Assembly: GCA_963920525.1 (NCBI GenBank)
Contig: OY986437.1
Span: forward strand, 61,665,330 to 61,729,329
Source of the DNA: Dichetophora obliterata
Taxonomy: Eukaryota > Arthropoda > Insecta > Diptera > Sciomyzidae
Direction of reading: 5' to 3'
Length of the DNA: 64,000 nt
The translations under genes were made by a program, and so were the position numbers. Below the pieces are notes generated by a model. It did no database searches. It saw only the letters and a list, made by a program, of their open reading frames with translations, and had not been told where the DNA came from. Position 1 is the first letter of the stretch. The number at the start of each line of letters is the position of its first letter. This document shows, piece by piece, positions 1-8,727 of the stretch.

Positions 1-320
1 CTTTACGAATACAAAAGACTTAAGCAAAAAACTTTTTCTAATGAGTGTCCATATATTTAATTTTATTTGCGCTACATACATATTAAATAATTTCACTAAC
101 AAGTTATGAAAAGAAACAAGTCAATAATGAATTTTTTAACAAAATGCTCAATTTATAATATAAAAAAATGTTTTCGAGAAAGTTTAATTTATAACTTAAT
201 TTCCATAACGTCCGATCTAAGCTAAGCCAAACGTGAGTTTAAGTGTCTTTATTCCAAAATAACATACTCGTATATAGTATACATTCATCAATTTAATCGT
301 TTAATCACCATCTTTCGCGA
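1..320. other. AT-rich DNA, nothing recognised
   Basis: AT-rich sequence with no convincing ORF, repeat or RNA signal that I can see. It leads into the tandem duplication that starts near 321. Confidence 0.5.
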
Positions 321-1395
321 AGTTATTCACATGTCAAACTTGACACTTTACCACTCATTTGATACTTTTGAAGTCGTAAAAAACAGATAATTTAACTCAG
401 TTGACTATCTCAGCTATTTTCCATTGAGTTTCTTACACAAATTAAAGACAAAAGAGTAACGACGTCACTTTAAAAAAGCAGCATAGTTTTTAAACCTATT
501 TTATCAACATTCAAATCTACATCAAAATAAAAACCCAAAAAAGGTTCAAAATACTTATGCTTGGTTGTCACTATGTCATTTTTTTTTTGACGACACAAAA
601 GCTTATCACGTGAAATATTACCCTGATAAAACTCTAGAACATTTTCTGCAAAGCTCCATTTAATAATTTATTTGTTTTTTATTTTCCAAGATTGCCAAAG
701 TAAGAAAAAACGTCAATATGTTGTTATTTTCAATTTGATTGACAATAACTGACCACTAAAAATGACATAGTGAAAACCAAGCATAAGAATCAATCATCAC
801 AATGAACCGACTTTCGAAAACAATGTTTTTTTGAATGGGTAGAGGTTTAGAGAAAATTTTTTGTATAACTATCTCCCCTCCCCCTTATAGACATTGTCTC
901 GGTACGCTCCTGCTTCTGTATCTTTGTGTCCCGGAACCCACAGGATCCAGGTTTGTTCCCCAAGCGTTATTCACGTGTCAATTTTGACACTTTTCCACTC
1001 ATTTAATACTTTTGAAGTCGTAAAAAAGAGGTAATATTACTCAGTTGACTATCTCATTTTATCTCATTTGTTTTCCATTCGGTTTCTCACCCAAACTAAA
1101 CACAAAAGTGTAACGACGTCACTTTAAAAAAGCAACATAGTTTTTATACCTATTCTATCAACATTATGAAAATAAACACCCAAAAAATGTTCAAAATACT
1201 AAAAATCCATCATCACAATGAACCGACTTTCGAATACAATGTTTTTTTGAATGGGAACCAATTTAAAGAAAATTTTTTTCTATACCTACATAACTACCTC
1301 CCCTCCCCCTTACAGACATGGTCTCGGTACGCTCCTGCTTCTATATCTTTGTGTCCCGGAACCCACAGGATCCAGACCCAGGTTTGTTCCCCAAG
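321..1395. repeat. Tandem duplication of about 420 bp, two copies
   Basis: Copy 1 runs from about 321 to 965 and copy 2 from 966 to 1395. Both begin with a TTATTCAC(A/G)TGTCAA-like start, share the stretch ending ACGACGTCACTTTAAAAAAG, share the stretch around AATGAACCGACTTTCGAA, and end in the same block containing CCCGGAACCCACAGGATCC. Copy 1 is longer only because it holds a 226-bp insertion at 558-783. The end block reads on the minus strand as part of a LINE RNase H domain (WVPGHKD), so the duplicated unit includes the end of the LINE fragment that follows. The short ORF at 1166-1456 spans this repeat and is not considered a gene. Confidence 0.8.
558..783. mobile_element. MITE with TA target duplication and visible empty site
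   Basis: The element begins TGCTTGGTTGTCACTATGTC and ends in a close inverted copy (GACATAGTGAAAACCAAGCA). TA lies on both sides (556-557 and 784-785). The second copy of the surrounding tandem duplication reads AAAATACTAAAAATCC at the matching place, which is the unoccupied site. Only about 226 bp long with no coding capacity, so it is non-autonomous; a TA target suggests Tc1/mariner-type mobilisation, which is an inference. Confidence 0.8.
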
Positions 1396-2232
1396 CGTAT
1401 TAAGTTTATCAACATCACCAGTTTTGAGGTTACCTGATGAGATTTCAGTGCCTTGACGCTTCCCATAGACGCTTGACTATCGGATAGGATAGCTACGTTT
1501 ATGTTCCGGTATTAACGTTCAAGGTTAAAGTATGCTCTCCTGTCCATTGCGTATATTTCTGCTTGGAATATGTTGCTGTTCTTTCCCGTGGGTTCGAAGA
1601 ATTTAATCCCTGACCCGTAGACTCCTGCTCCTGTCACTTCTTCGGTAAAAGAGCCGTCAGTGTTCCATGTAATCAAGTACTGATTAATCTTATGAGTTTC
1701 GGATAGATCTTCTCATTTCTTTGTACTACTTCGTTTAGTTTGGAATCTTTTAGTGAAACTGAATTTTAGATGCATGCTGTCCCTCGGTATTGTTTTTTTT
1801 TAATATTGTCTCAATAGAATATCAAACTTCTTTCGAAATGCACAATCCCTTTGCCCGGTATATTTACTAGTCATCCTAAGAATAGCCCTCTTTGAATGAA
1901 CCTGGGATTGAATGTTAAAGTGAAGTGGTGCTAGTTCTATTAGAACTTCCTCGCTTCGCTTTTTTTAGACTACCAGATGATATACTCTTACCACCGGCCA
2001 GAACCTTATACAATCTTGATGCCTCTGTCGTATGTTGCATTCTTTCACAGAACTTCCTAAGGCTGGCTTGCTTTGCTGCCCTTATCTCTTTGTTATATTG
2101 AGTTAGGGTACTCCTGTATTCCGACCATTCCCCGGTTCTCTTTGCCCAGTTGAATAGTCTGCGAACGTTAGTTCTCAGTTTAAATAAGTTTTTGTTCCAC
2201 CAAGAAACATCTTCGGCGGAACAATATTATTT
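1290..2232 (-). pseudogene. LINE fragment: EN-RT linker and RNase H, RT deleted
   Basis: Read on the minus strand, 2232 to about 1910 encodes the region between endonuclease and reverse transcriptase of RNase H-bearing non-LTR elements (WWNKNLFKLR, RLFNWAKRTG, EIRAAKQASLRKFCE). About 1690 to 1290 encodes an RNase H domain: NTDGSFTEEVTGAGVYG, IFQAEIYA, DSQAS, and WVPGHKD near 1340-1380. The reverse transcriptase that should lie between them is missing, so this is an internally deleted, 5'-truncated copy. Reading frames are interrupted. It resembles the R1/LOA/I-type elements also seen at 7.4-8.3 and 18.2-23.7 kb. Confidence 0.75.
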
Positions 2233-2724
2233 GCTTATTGGACAACTGTCTTCATATACATCTACATATAATAGTTTTACTAAAGCTAAAGGTATACCAT
2301 TATTTCTAGTTCCAGTTCAGTTCTGATATTATTCCTCATTCCAGAATGAGTTGCATTTAACTCTTTCACCAGTGTACTATAAGGAGTGATTTTTGACAAT
2401 TCTAAGTATTTTTTTCATATTGATGTGATACTAAAAAGCACAAAAATGTTGTTAAAAAATCTAGTATCCTTCTGAAAGAAGATATGTCCTGGGATTTTAT
2501 GTCCCAATGGGTTTTTTAATAAAATTCAAAGTAGTTTTTAAGCCACTTGTTTTGAAGTAGTTTTTCAATTACTTTATATATAATGCAATAAAAACTTTTC
2601 AAAATTGAAGTGGATGGCGCGTTAATATAATTCAAAGTAGTTAATAAACTAGTTTTTTATAAATTATTTTTTTAATTAGTTGTTTTTAAAAACAAATTAG
2701 TTTGTTCCTATAGGGTTATTATAA
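2233..2724. other. AT-rich DNA, nothing recognised
   Basis: AT-rich stretch with short related words such as ATTCAAAGTAGTT repeated near 2523 and 2630, but no coding or structured element that can be named. Confidence 0.4.
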
Positions 2725-3151
2725 TAAGGGTTTTCATGCAAAGTGGCAGGCTTCTAATTTGGGCAATTAGTTATTTTTATCAGACAGGTTGTATGAACAG
2801 CCCTTAAAGTCGATTGTGCATTTGCAGCATATAAGTCAGCTTTGCGATCTGTCAGCGGTGCGTTCCATTTAAACGGGGACGCTTTTCGGATTGTTTGCTT
2901 GTTTTCTGAAATTTTTAGAATTAAATCTTTATTAGTTTTGCTCAAATTATAACTTTTCCTTCAAAAAAGAAAACAGCTGATTGATCATATAAGTTTGCCA
3001 CCTCGTTTGCTCACCTAAATCGAAGAGCAAATTTATCTGGTTTGTGCAAAAGCTTTTTCATACGAATTTTGACAGTTCATTTATAAGGCTGATAAACTTA
3101 TAAGGTTTATACCATTTATAAGGGTATTGCCCATTTGCATGAAAACCCTTA
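2725..3151. mobile_element. MITE with 18-bp perfect inverted ends
   Basis: Positions 2725-2742 read TAAGGGTTTTCATGCAAA and 3134-3151 are its exact reverse complement. The span is 427 bp with no transposase. If the terminal TA is the target duplication, the true repeat is AGGGTTTTCATGCAAA, which fits a TA-inserting DNA transposon. The superfamily cannot be settled from one copy. The small ORF at 2754-2945 lies inside and is not a gene. Confidence 0.75.
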
Positions 3152-3394
3152 CTATATTTTCTATATTTATAATGATGATTGAATTGACTTTTGAAAATAA
3201 TGTGATTTATTTAAATAAATAAACCTTGCAAAAATAAATGCAATATTTTATTTGTCTTCTTTGTTGTAAAATGCTGGATGGACAATTTCTTAGCTCGTGT
3301 TTTCAGAGTTTCACAAATCCGATGAGAAATCCGACGAGCAGAGTGCAAAAGTTACGCTGTAAAATTTTTTTTCATGGCAACACTGCTGTAGAGT

Positions 3395-3426
3395 CAAAGT
3401 GAGTCGGTTGAGTGAGGCCAGTGTGG
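3395..3426. repeat. Single arm of a short hairpin element
   Basis: CAAAGTGAGTCGGTTGAGTG and the following bases match one arm of the complete hairpin at 52522-52595, where the same sequence occurs as two inverted arms. Here only one arm is present, so this is a related fragment of a short dispersed repeat. Confidence 0.5.
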
Positions 3427-3539
3427 ACCAGCACATTAGTTTTGTTGCAAAGTGAGTTGCAACTTGCAACCGTTAATAACTTGCATAACTTCTACACACA
3501 AGCTGCGACTTCATCGTGATAAATGTCAAAAAATTCCAA

Positions 3540-4260
3540 GTTACGCTTCCAGCTATGCTTTGGTTGCAGCGTGCATGGGGCCCATAAGGGTTATTTACTA
3601 AGGTAATTATTGAAAGCGCCATCTAACGCTGTGTAGAAAAGATCGCAAAGTTAACAAAGAACGCAAATTCCTGCCAAGCCAAAGCAAGAACCTGTGACTC
3701 AAGTTATTTTGCTTCTACACAAACCTACACAATGAAAATCACCGCCGTAGTATTCTTGGCGCTGTCAACAAAGAAGTCAGTCAAGTAGCCATCTCTTTCG
3801 CACTAATGCCGCTTTCGATCAAATCTGATTAATCAACAAGTCAGCCGTCAACCAGCAACCAACTGTCAAATTGGCTATAAAATTTTCTGTTTTTGTTTTG
3901 CTTCTGCAATGTTTTCTTGCGTGCCAAAAAATTCGCATAAGATTATTGAAAAATAAACTGATTCCAATAAAAAATAAAAGGTGGACCATAATAAATGAAG
4001 TGTGTTTAATTCGAATACAGCGATAAATTAGTTAAATAGTTTGAAATACGTGAAAATCTGTGAGTGTATCGTGAAATATTGGCAACTTCCGTTTGGTAGA
4101 CGGATTAATGTACCTTTGTTGTTGTAATTTCCACAAGTAAGCTGTTGCGAAGAATTTTTTGGCTTTGTGGCGTTGCTCCAGATCAAAGGTGAGCTAAACA
4201 ATGCCATTATTCCAAAGTTAAAATTTTAATTTTGCACTTATTTACAGGTAAAACTATTGA
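3540..4260 (+). promoter_or_regulatory. Candidate promoter and noncoding first exon (weak)
   Basis: This block is less AT-rich than its surroundings and carries no recognised repeat. TATAAAA lies at 3876-3882, placing a possible start near 3905-3915. A good splice-donor context, CAAAGGTGAGC, follows near 4185-4197. If real, it would be the 5' untranslated exon of a plus-strand gene whose coding exons lie outside or deep in the window. No downstream exon was recognised. The evidence is only motif-level, and a chance match in intergenic DNA is at least as likely. Confidence 0.2.
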
Positions 4261-4745
4261 AACAAATGCCACAGTTATTTCCAGCTGTTTGATGATGGTC
4301 ATTGTCTAAACAGAACGTGCCACTTTGTTTTGTTCAAGAATCATGTGTTTAACGGTCTAATTTAGGTGACAAACGATTGTAAATTTCTTCGCAAAATTGT
4401 CTTTTATATGGTGTTTTTATTATGGTTTCAACATTAAGTTGGGAAATTTCGATAAAATTCATGTGAAATTATCAAAAACGCCATCGCACCATTCTAGATT
4501 TTGCTTAGTCTTGTTTGGATTTTGGGGTAGGAAATGCTCCAGCACCCAACCGCTCGAAGCAAATCATTTCAGTAATGTTTGTTTTATGCTTCTCTTCTTT
4601 TAGTTGTAAAATTTTATTTTATTACACAAAAAAACCGGGTGTTTGAGCTTTCAGTTTAAAATTTTCAGTAGTAAATTTACTTAAAAATATAAACTTTACC
4701 ATCAAAGATGCCCCTCGCAGAAGAACAAGGTATCTACTGACACAA
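4261..4745. other. Low-repeat DNA, no gene supported
   Basis: Contains a 68-codon ORF (4397-4603) with no recognisable domain and no supporting context; I do not treat it as a gene. Confidence 0.4.
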
Positions 4746-5000
4746 TGTAATTTTACACGAATTTAATTGGGAGCTTTTTAGATCAAGTAAGCTTAAAGAA
4801 GGCAACAACAACAACAACTCTGCATAGAATCAATCACACGGCAGACTAAACAGCCCGTTTCGGAAATCGTTACATGTCCTCTTCAGTAGTCTTGAGTGAT
4901 TCAGCTGTCTAGTCTGCTGTGGGATTGACTCTATGCAGAGTTGTTGTTGTTGTTGACTTCAAACTAACTTCATCTAGAAAGCTCACAATTAAATTCTTGT
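4746..5000. repeat. Long imperfect hairpin (foldback-like repeat)
   Basis: The left arm (about 4746-4855) contains ATTTAATTGGGAGCTTTTTA, a (CAA)n run, CTCTGCATAGAATCAATC and GGCAGACTAAACAGC. The right arm (about 4908-5000) is its reverse complement, with GCTGTCTAGTCTGCTG, GATTGACTCTATGCAGAG, (GTT)n and AAGCTC...AATTAAATTC. A loop of roughly 50 bp separates them. No coding sequence is present. This is likely a non-autonomous foldback or MITE, but I see no clear target duplication. Confidence 0.75.
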
Positions 5001-5735
5001 AAAAATGCAAAGAATAGATCACAATTAATTATCAAAGTTATATTTATTTTAAATTTGCAATTTTCTATTAGCTCCTGTGCATTATCTTTGTCATGTAGAA
5101 AGTTAGCACAGTAAAAAAAAAGCAAGTCCAAACAAAAGAAACCCATATCTACTATAGTACTGTGTGCAAATATAAATGGTATTGTTGCTATAGATAAACA
5201 AACATTTTATTTAATCGTTTAAATCTAGTTCATTGCCTTCAAAAATAAGTCTCCGTTCGATGCAATCCACTAATGTCAATGCTTTTCCAGTCTTCGAAAT
5301 AGTTGAAGTAGTCGATTTCCAAGATTGCCTTCAATTCTCTCCGCGATTAGATTTTTATCTCCCCAATCGATTCAAAATGTTGTTTCCGAAGCTGTCTTTT
5401 GAATTTGATATAAAGCTAGAAGCTAAATCAGGCGAATGCAGGGTTCTGAAATATTATGAGTCGATTTTTTGGCAAGAAGATGTGTGCTATTTTTAAAAAA
5501 ATTTTACTTTTTTTAATACCAAACGAGAATTGACTCTTTTAGTTTAGTTTCGTTTATTGTCTATAAATATTTAAATTTTTTTCAGACAAGCAAAATATAA
5601 AATTCCATTCTTAAGAGTTAAGTTACAGCTACTCTACGATATCTTAAGAATAATATGAATAGATAGCATTTTTAAACACATTTTTACTATCACAGAAATC
5701 AATTTTAATTTTTAAACAAAGTGAATTGTATTCTT
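5001..5735. other. AT-rich DNA with one unsupported small ORF
   Basis: Includes an 87-codon ORF at 5233-5496 (starting MPSKISLRSMQ). I recognise no family and see no upstream signal; it may be a chance ORF. The rest is AT-rich without structure. Confidence 0.35.
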
Positions 5736-5738
5736 TAA

Positions 5739-6859
5739 GGGTCAGTTTCTTCACCTCCTGCTTAATCTAATGCTATATCGTGGAAGACTGCTAAACATAG
5801 AAGGGATTCTGAATTTTAGAACTCCTGCTAAATATTTATGTTTCTTCTCGCTACCACTACCGTTTGCACGTTGAATGAAAACCAACCTTTTCGGTTTCGA
5901 TTAACCTCAGAATGTTCGCCACCCGGGGATTGTATCCGAATGTGAATACAAGCAATTGCATTGAATTGAATTTTGCGGTTTTGTAAAATGCCGTTGATGC
6001 TAAACAAAATAAATAATAATATATCAGCTACTTGTATAATAAAAACACAGACTGTTTATATGTATCTTCAGTCATTTCTTGTTCGGTTCCTGGCATTCGA
6101 ACAAAACCTTTGGAATGTTTGCAAATTGCTTTGGCTACCCGCGGCAAAATACGGCAAATAGACGAAGCAGACACTTCAACAAAATCAGCAATCGCAATCT
6201 TCATCGAAACTAATGCGCAGAACCGCAGCAAAATCAAAAGTTGCTTTATTGGCCGAATGTACCGTGACCTTTAATTGACCAATAATACCAATTATCATTT
6301 TGTATTAAGGATACACTATTTCAGTTCAATACAATATTTGAAATTCGATAAATTTCAAATCAGTATCAATGAGTGCTAGAATTTTCGCTGCAGTGGGTTG
6401 TTATGAGGAAGCGGAATAAAAATTGGTGTCGTCCCATTTATCCATATTAATTCGCGGGAACATTTTGTACCTCCGACGAACCGACACTAGCATTTCTTCA
6501 TCTTCATCCTCCCATCAATCTCATCGTCTGTTCTCCAATCTTCCACCTCCCACACACGATTTTACAGAGACGAGGTCATAATTATTGCAAATTATCGACT
6601 GGTGATGAAGTTAAATTAAAGCTGATGAAAGATAAAACGTCGAAAATCGCTTTCCAACTCAAAATCCTCCTTCCAAGTGTAAATAGAAGGCCAACGTTGG
6701 CCTTCCAGATAAATCGCCTGCTAACGCTAGCTGACTTCTAACTTAGCAAACGATCTAAACTCTAGCTAAGTCGGTGAAAAAACAAAATTGTTTTTGAAAT
6801 TTAGAAATTTCCTCCTAGAACGACGTCCAATTCTTAGCAGGAGGTGAAGAAATCAGCCC
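5739..6859 (-). mobile_element. PIF/Harbinger-like transposon, decayed, TAA duplication
   Basis: The left end reads GGGTCAGTTTCTTCACCTCC and the right end is its near reverse complement (GGAGGTGAAGAAATCAGCCC). The repeat extends to about 25 bp. TAA lies immediately outside both ends (5736-5738 and 6860-6862). GG-starting ends with a 3-bp TAA target are the hallmark of PIF/Harbinger. Length is 1121 bp, too short for a full transposase plus accessory gene, and the coding part is a remnant. A perfect 20-bp palindrome, GAAGGCCAACGTTGGCCTTC, lies near the right end at 6686-6705. Confidence 0.8.
5870..6240 (-). pseudogene. Harbinger transposase remnant
   Basis: The minus strand from about 6237 encodes LLRFCALVSMKIAIADFVEV followed by SASSICRILPRVAKAI, matching the helix-turn-helix-like segment just before the DDE domain of Harbinger transposases. 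The downstream segment (towards 5870) contains further translated fragments but is broken by stops and deletions. Catalytic residues are not identifiable. It belongs to the element with TAA-flanked ends around it. Confidence 0.7.
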
Positions 6860-6871
6860 TAAGAGTTCTAT

Positions 6872-7412
6872 TCAAAGGCTCATATAATAGATAATTTGTT
6901 CTACAAAAGTTTGTTTTAAAGTAATCACAATGACGCAAATTTCATAATGACGAACATTAAATTTTATTGCATTTAACAGGTAAGGACAATCAATATTACC
7001 ACAAATAATGTCATAGAAAAATAATAACGACTGAATAATACGTCTTGTTTCAAGCGATTTTACATTTAAAAATATACAACGAGTACTATACGATGTGAAC
7101 GAACAGTTCAACAAAATTGAAAGTATTCGCTCAAGTCTGAGTTTATGATTAGCATAGTACGGGTTCCAAATAACAGAAGTATATTCTAGGCGAGATCTTA
7201 CGAAAGATAGAAAAAGACTCTTTAAAGCGACAGGATCAGAAAAAGTCCCACAATTTCGCCTTAAAAACGCATACATAGAATAAGATTTAGACAGTTCAAT
7301 TTCATTAACACAAGTTAAATTGGATTTATCAATATAAAAAGACGTAGTTAATACATTTCTTATCTTAGCATAAGAAACGTGGACACATTTATTTATATTT
7401 AACAATAATCGA
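6872..7412 (-). pseudogene. Jockey-like RT, C-terminal segment
   Basis: Encodes LNINKC, then ALKSLFLSFVRSRLEYTSV and IWNPYYANHKLRLERI, the conserved thumb region of jockey-clade reverse transcriptases. The ORF runs into the 3' end of the fragment at 6872, lacking the usual final segment. The apparent N-terminal part of the longer ORF (above 7413) belongs to the inserted LINE read on the wrong strand. Confidence 0.75.
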
Positions 7413-8206
7413 CAAGCACAGCGGGCGGTCAACATATTTACCGACGGCTCCAAAATGCCTACGGGGGTAGGTGCGGCGGTGTATTGCGCAGAGCCGAATA
7501 TAAGGCAGCCATATAAACTGCCGAACCACTGCAGTATCTTCCAGGCGGAAATATTTGCCATAAGGAAGGCTGCTGAGATAGCCCTCAGCATGGACACACA
7601 ACACTCTAACATCAACATTTTCGTTGACAGTCAAGCGGCGATCAAATCCATGCGCTCCGCTAGCATCAAGTCCAAAAGTGTCTTGGCTGGCAGAGATGCA
7701 CTAGATGCACTATGCGCGTCGAAAAGAGTGCGCATCTACTGGGTCCCTAGCCACCAGGGCATCGAGGGAAACGAGATGGCAGATGGATTAGCAAAGGAAG
7801 GCGCCGGGCTGGAATCAGAACTCGCAGAACATGTACTTACTCCGCTACAAGAGTTGTACAGGAACCTCGAAAGAAAAGCCACACTAGCAGTGAATCGTAG
7901 ATGGAGAGATACGACAACGTGCAAAATCTCGAAAATCATGTGCAATGCACAATGCGAAAAACGAACTCTGTTCATCTTGGCACGCCCGCGCAAAGATTGC
8001 AGGACACTAGTGGGCATGCTCACTGCAAAGAACTGGGCACAGTGGAGACCCTGGAGCACCTACTATGCACATGCCCCACCCTACTTAGATCGAGACTAAA
8101 ATACCTAGGCGCATCGACGTTCCCGTCACTTAAAGATGTAGCCAGGGTGTCTCTAGAATCCCTCCTAAGGTTTGCGAACTCAACGCAAATCTTTAAAGAC
8201 TTTTAA
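7413..8206 (+). pseudogene. RNase H and CCHC-type tail of LINE ORF2
   Basis: The RNase H domain shows the expected catalytic motifs: FTDGSKMPTG, FQAEIFA, VDSQAAIKS and SHQGIEGNEMADGLAKEG. It is followed by the basic region (LVGMLT) and then, in another frame, ETLEHLLCTCPTLLRSRLKY and the terminal segment ending IFKDF. A deletion or frameshift near 8020-8040 removed the first cysteines of the CCHC-like motif. The upstream RT and endonuclease are absent because of 5' truncation. Confidence 0.85.
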
Positions 8207-8308
8207 AACAAACACAAAGGTTCCTTTTGTTCGCTACCGGTACCACTAAGGACCTGAATCGGTCTATGTGAGCCTCACGAAGGCATCCGGTCTAACCTAA
8301 CCTAACCT
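7413..8308 (+). mobile_element. 5'-truncated RNase H LINE inserted in jockey-like LINE
   Basis: An 896-bp plus-strand element starts abruptly inside an RNase H domain and ends in a CCTAACCTAACCTAA tail. AATAATCGA is present on both sides (7404-7412 and 8309-8317), a 9-bp target duplication. The flanking jockey-like ORF becomes continuous when the insert and one duplicate are removed. 5' truncation, 3' simple tail and target duplication are the signature of target-primed reverse transcription. Confidence 0.93.
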
Positions 8309-8317
8309 AATAATCGA

Positions 8318-8727
8318 TTACTTTTACACCAATCGAAAACCGTATTTAAATCATGTTGTAACAAAGTAACGTCCAAGCTATCGCGAACAACATTATAAAT
8401 CTTTAAATAATCAGCATAGAATAAATGATTTGCAAAAGAAAAACATGATTTTAAATAAATTGAAAAGAGTGGCCCTAAAACGCTGCCCTGTGGTACACCG
8501 GATGTTGCTATAAAGGATGTTGAATTAACATTATCAACTTCAACAAAACAAAGTCTATCTGCAAAATAACTTTTTATCCAGTTTAAAAAATTCGAGTTAA
8601 AGCCCATTTTGGCAAGCTTCGCTACTAAAATAGTATGAGAAACTTTGTCAAAAGCCTTGGAAAAATCAGTATAAATAGTTTCTACTTGGCTAGCTGTTGC
8701 GTGCGTGCTCACAATACTTATAGTCAT
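8318..8727 (-). pseudogene. Jockey-like reverse transcriptase core with YADY active site
   Basis: Motif A is YTDFSKAFDKVSHTIL and motif B is TSGVPQGSVLGPL. The catalytic box reads HLFYADYLKIY, where YADD is expected, so the second aspartate is replaced by tyrosine and the enzyme would be dead. The segment continues to FDWCKSNRL at the insertion point of the second LINE. Its upstream end at 8727 abuts the unknown 2.2-kb insertion. Confidence 0.85.

Noticed and set aside
5233..5496. 87-codon ORF starting MPSKISLRSMQ
   Set aside because: No recognisable domain, no promoter or conserved context, and such lengths arise by chance; kept only as a note in the intergenic entry.
7736..8059. Minus-strand 107-codon ORF
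   Set aside because: Antisense shadow of the RNase H domain of the inserted LINE.
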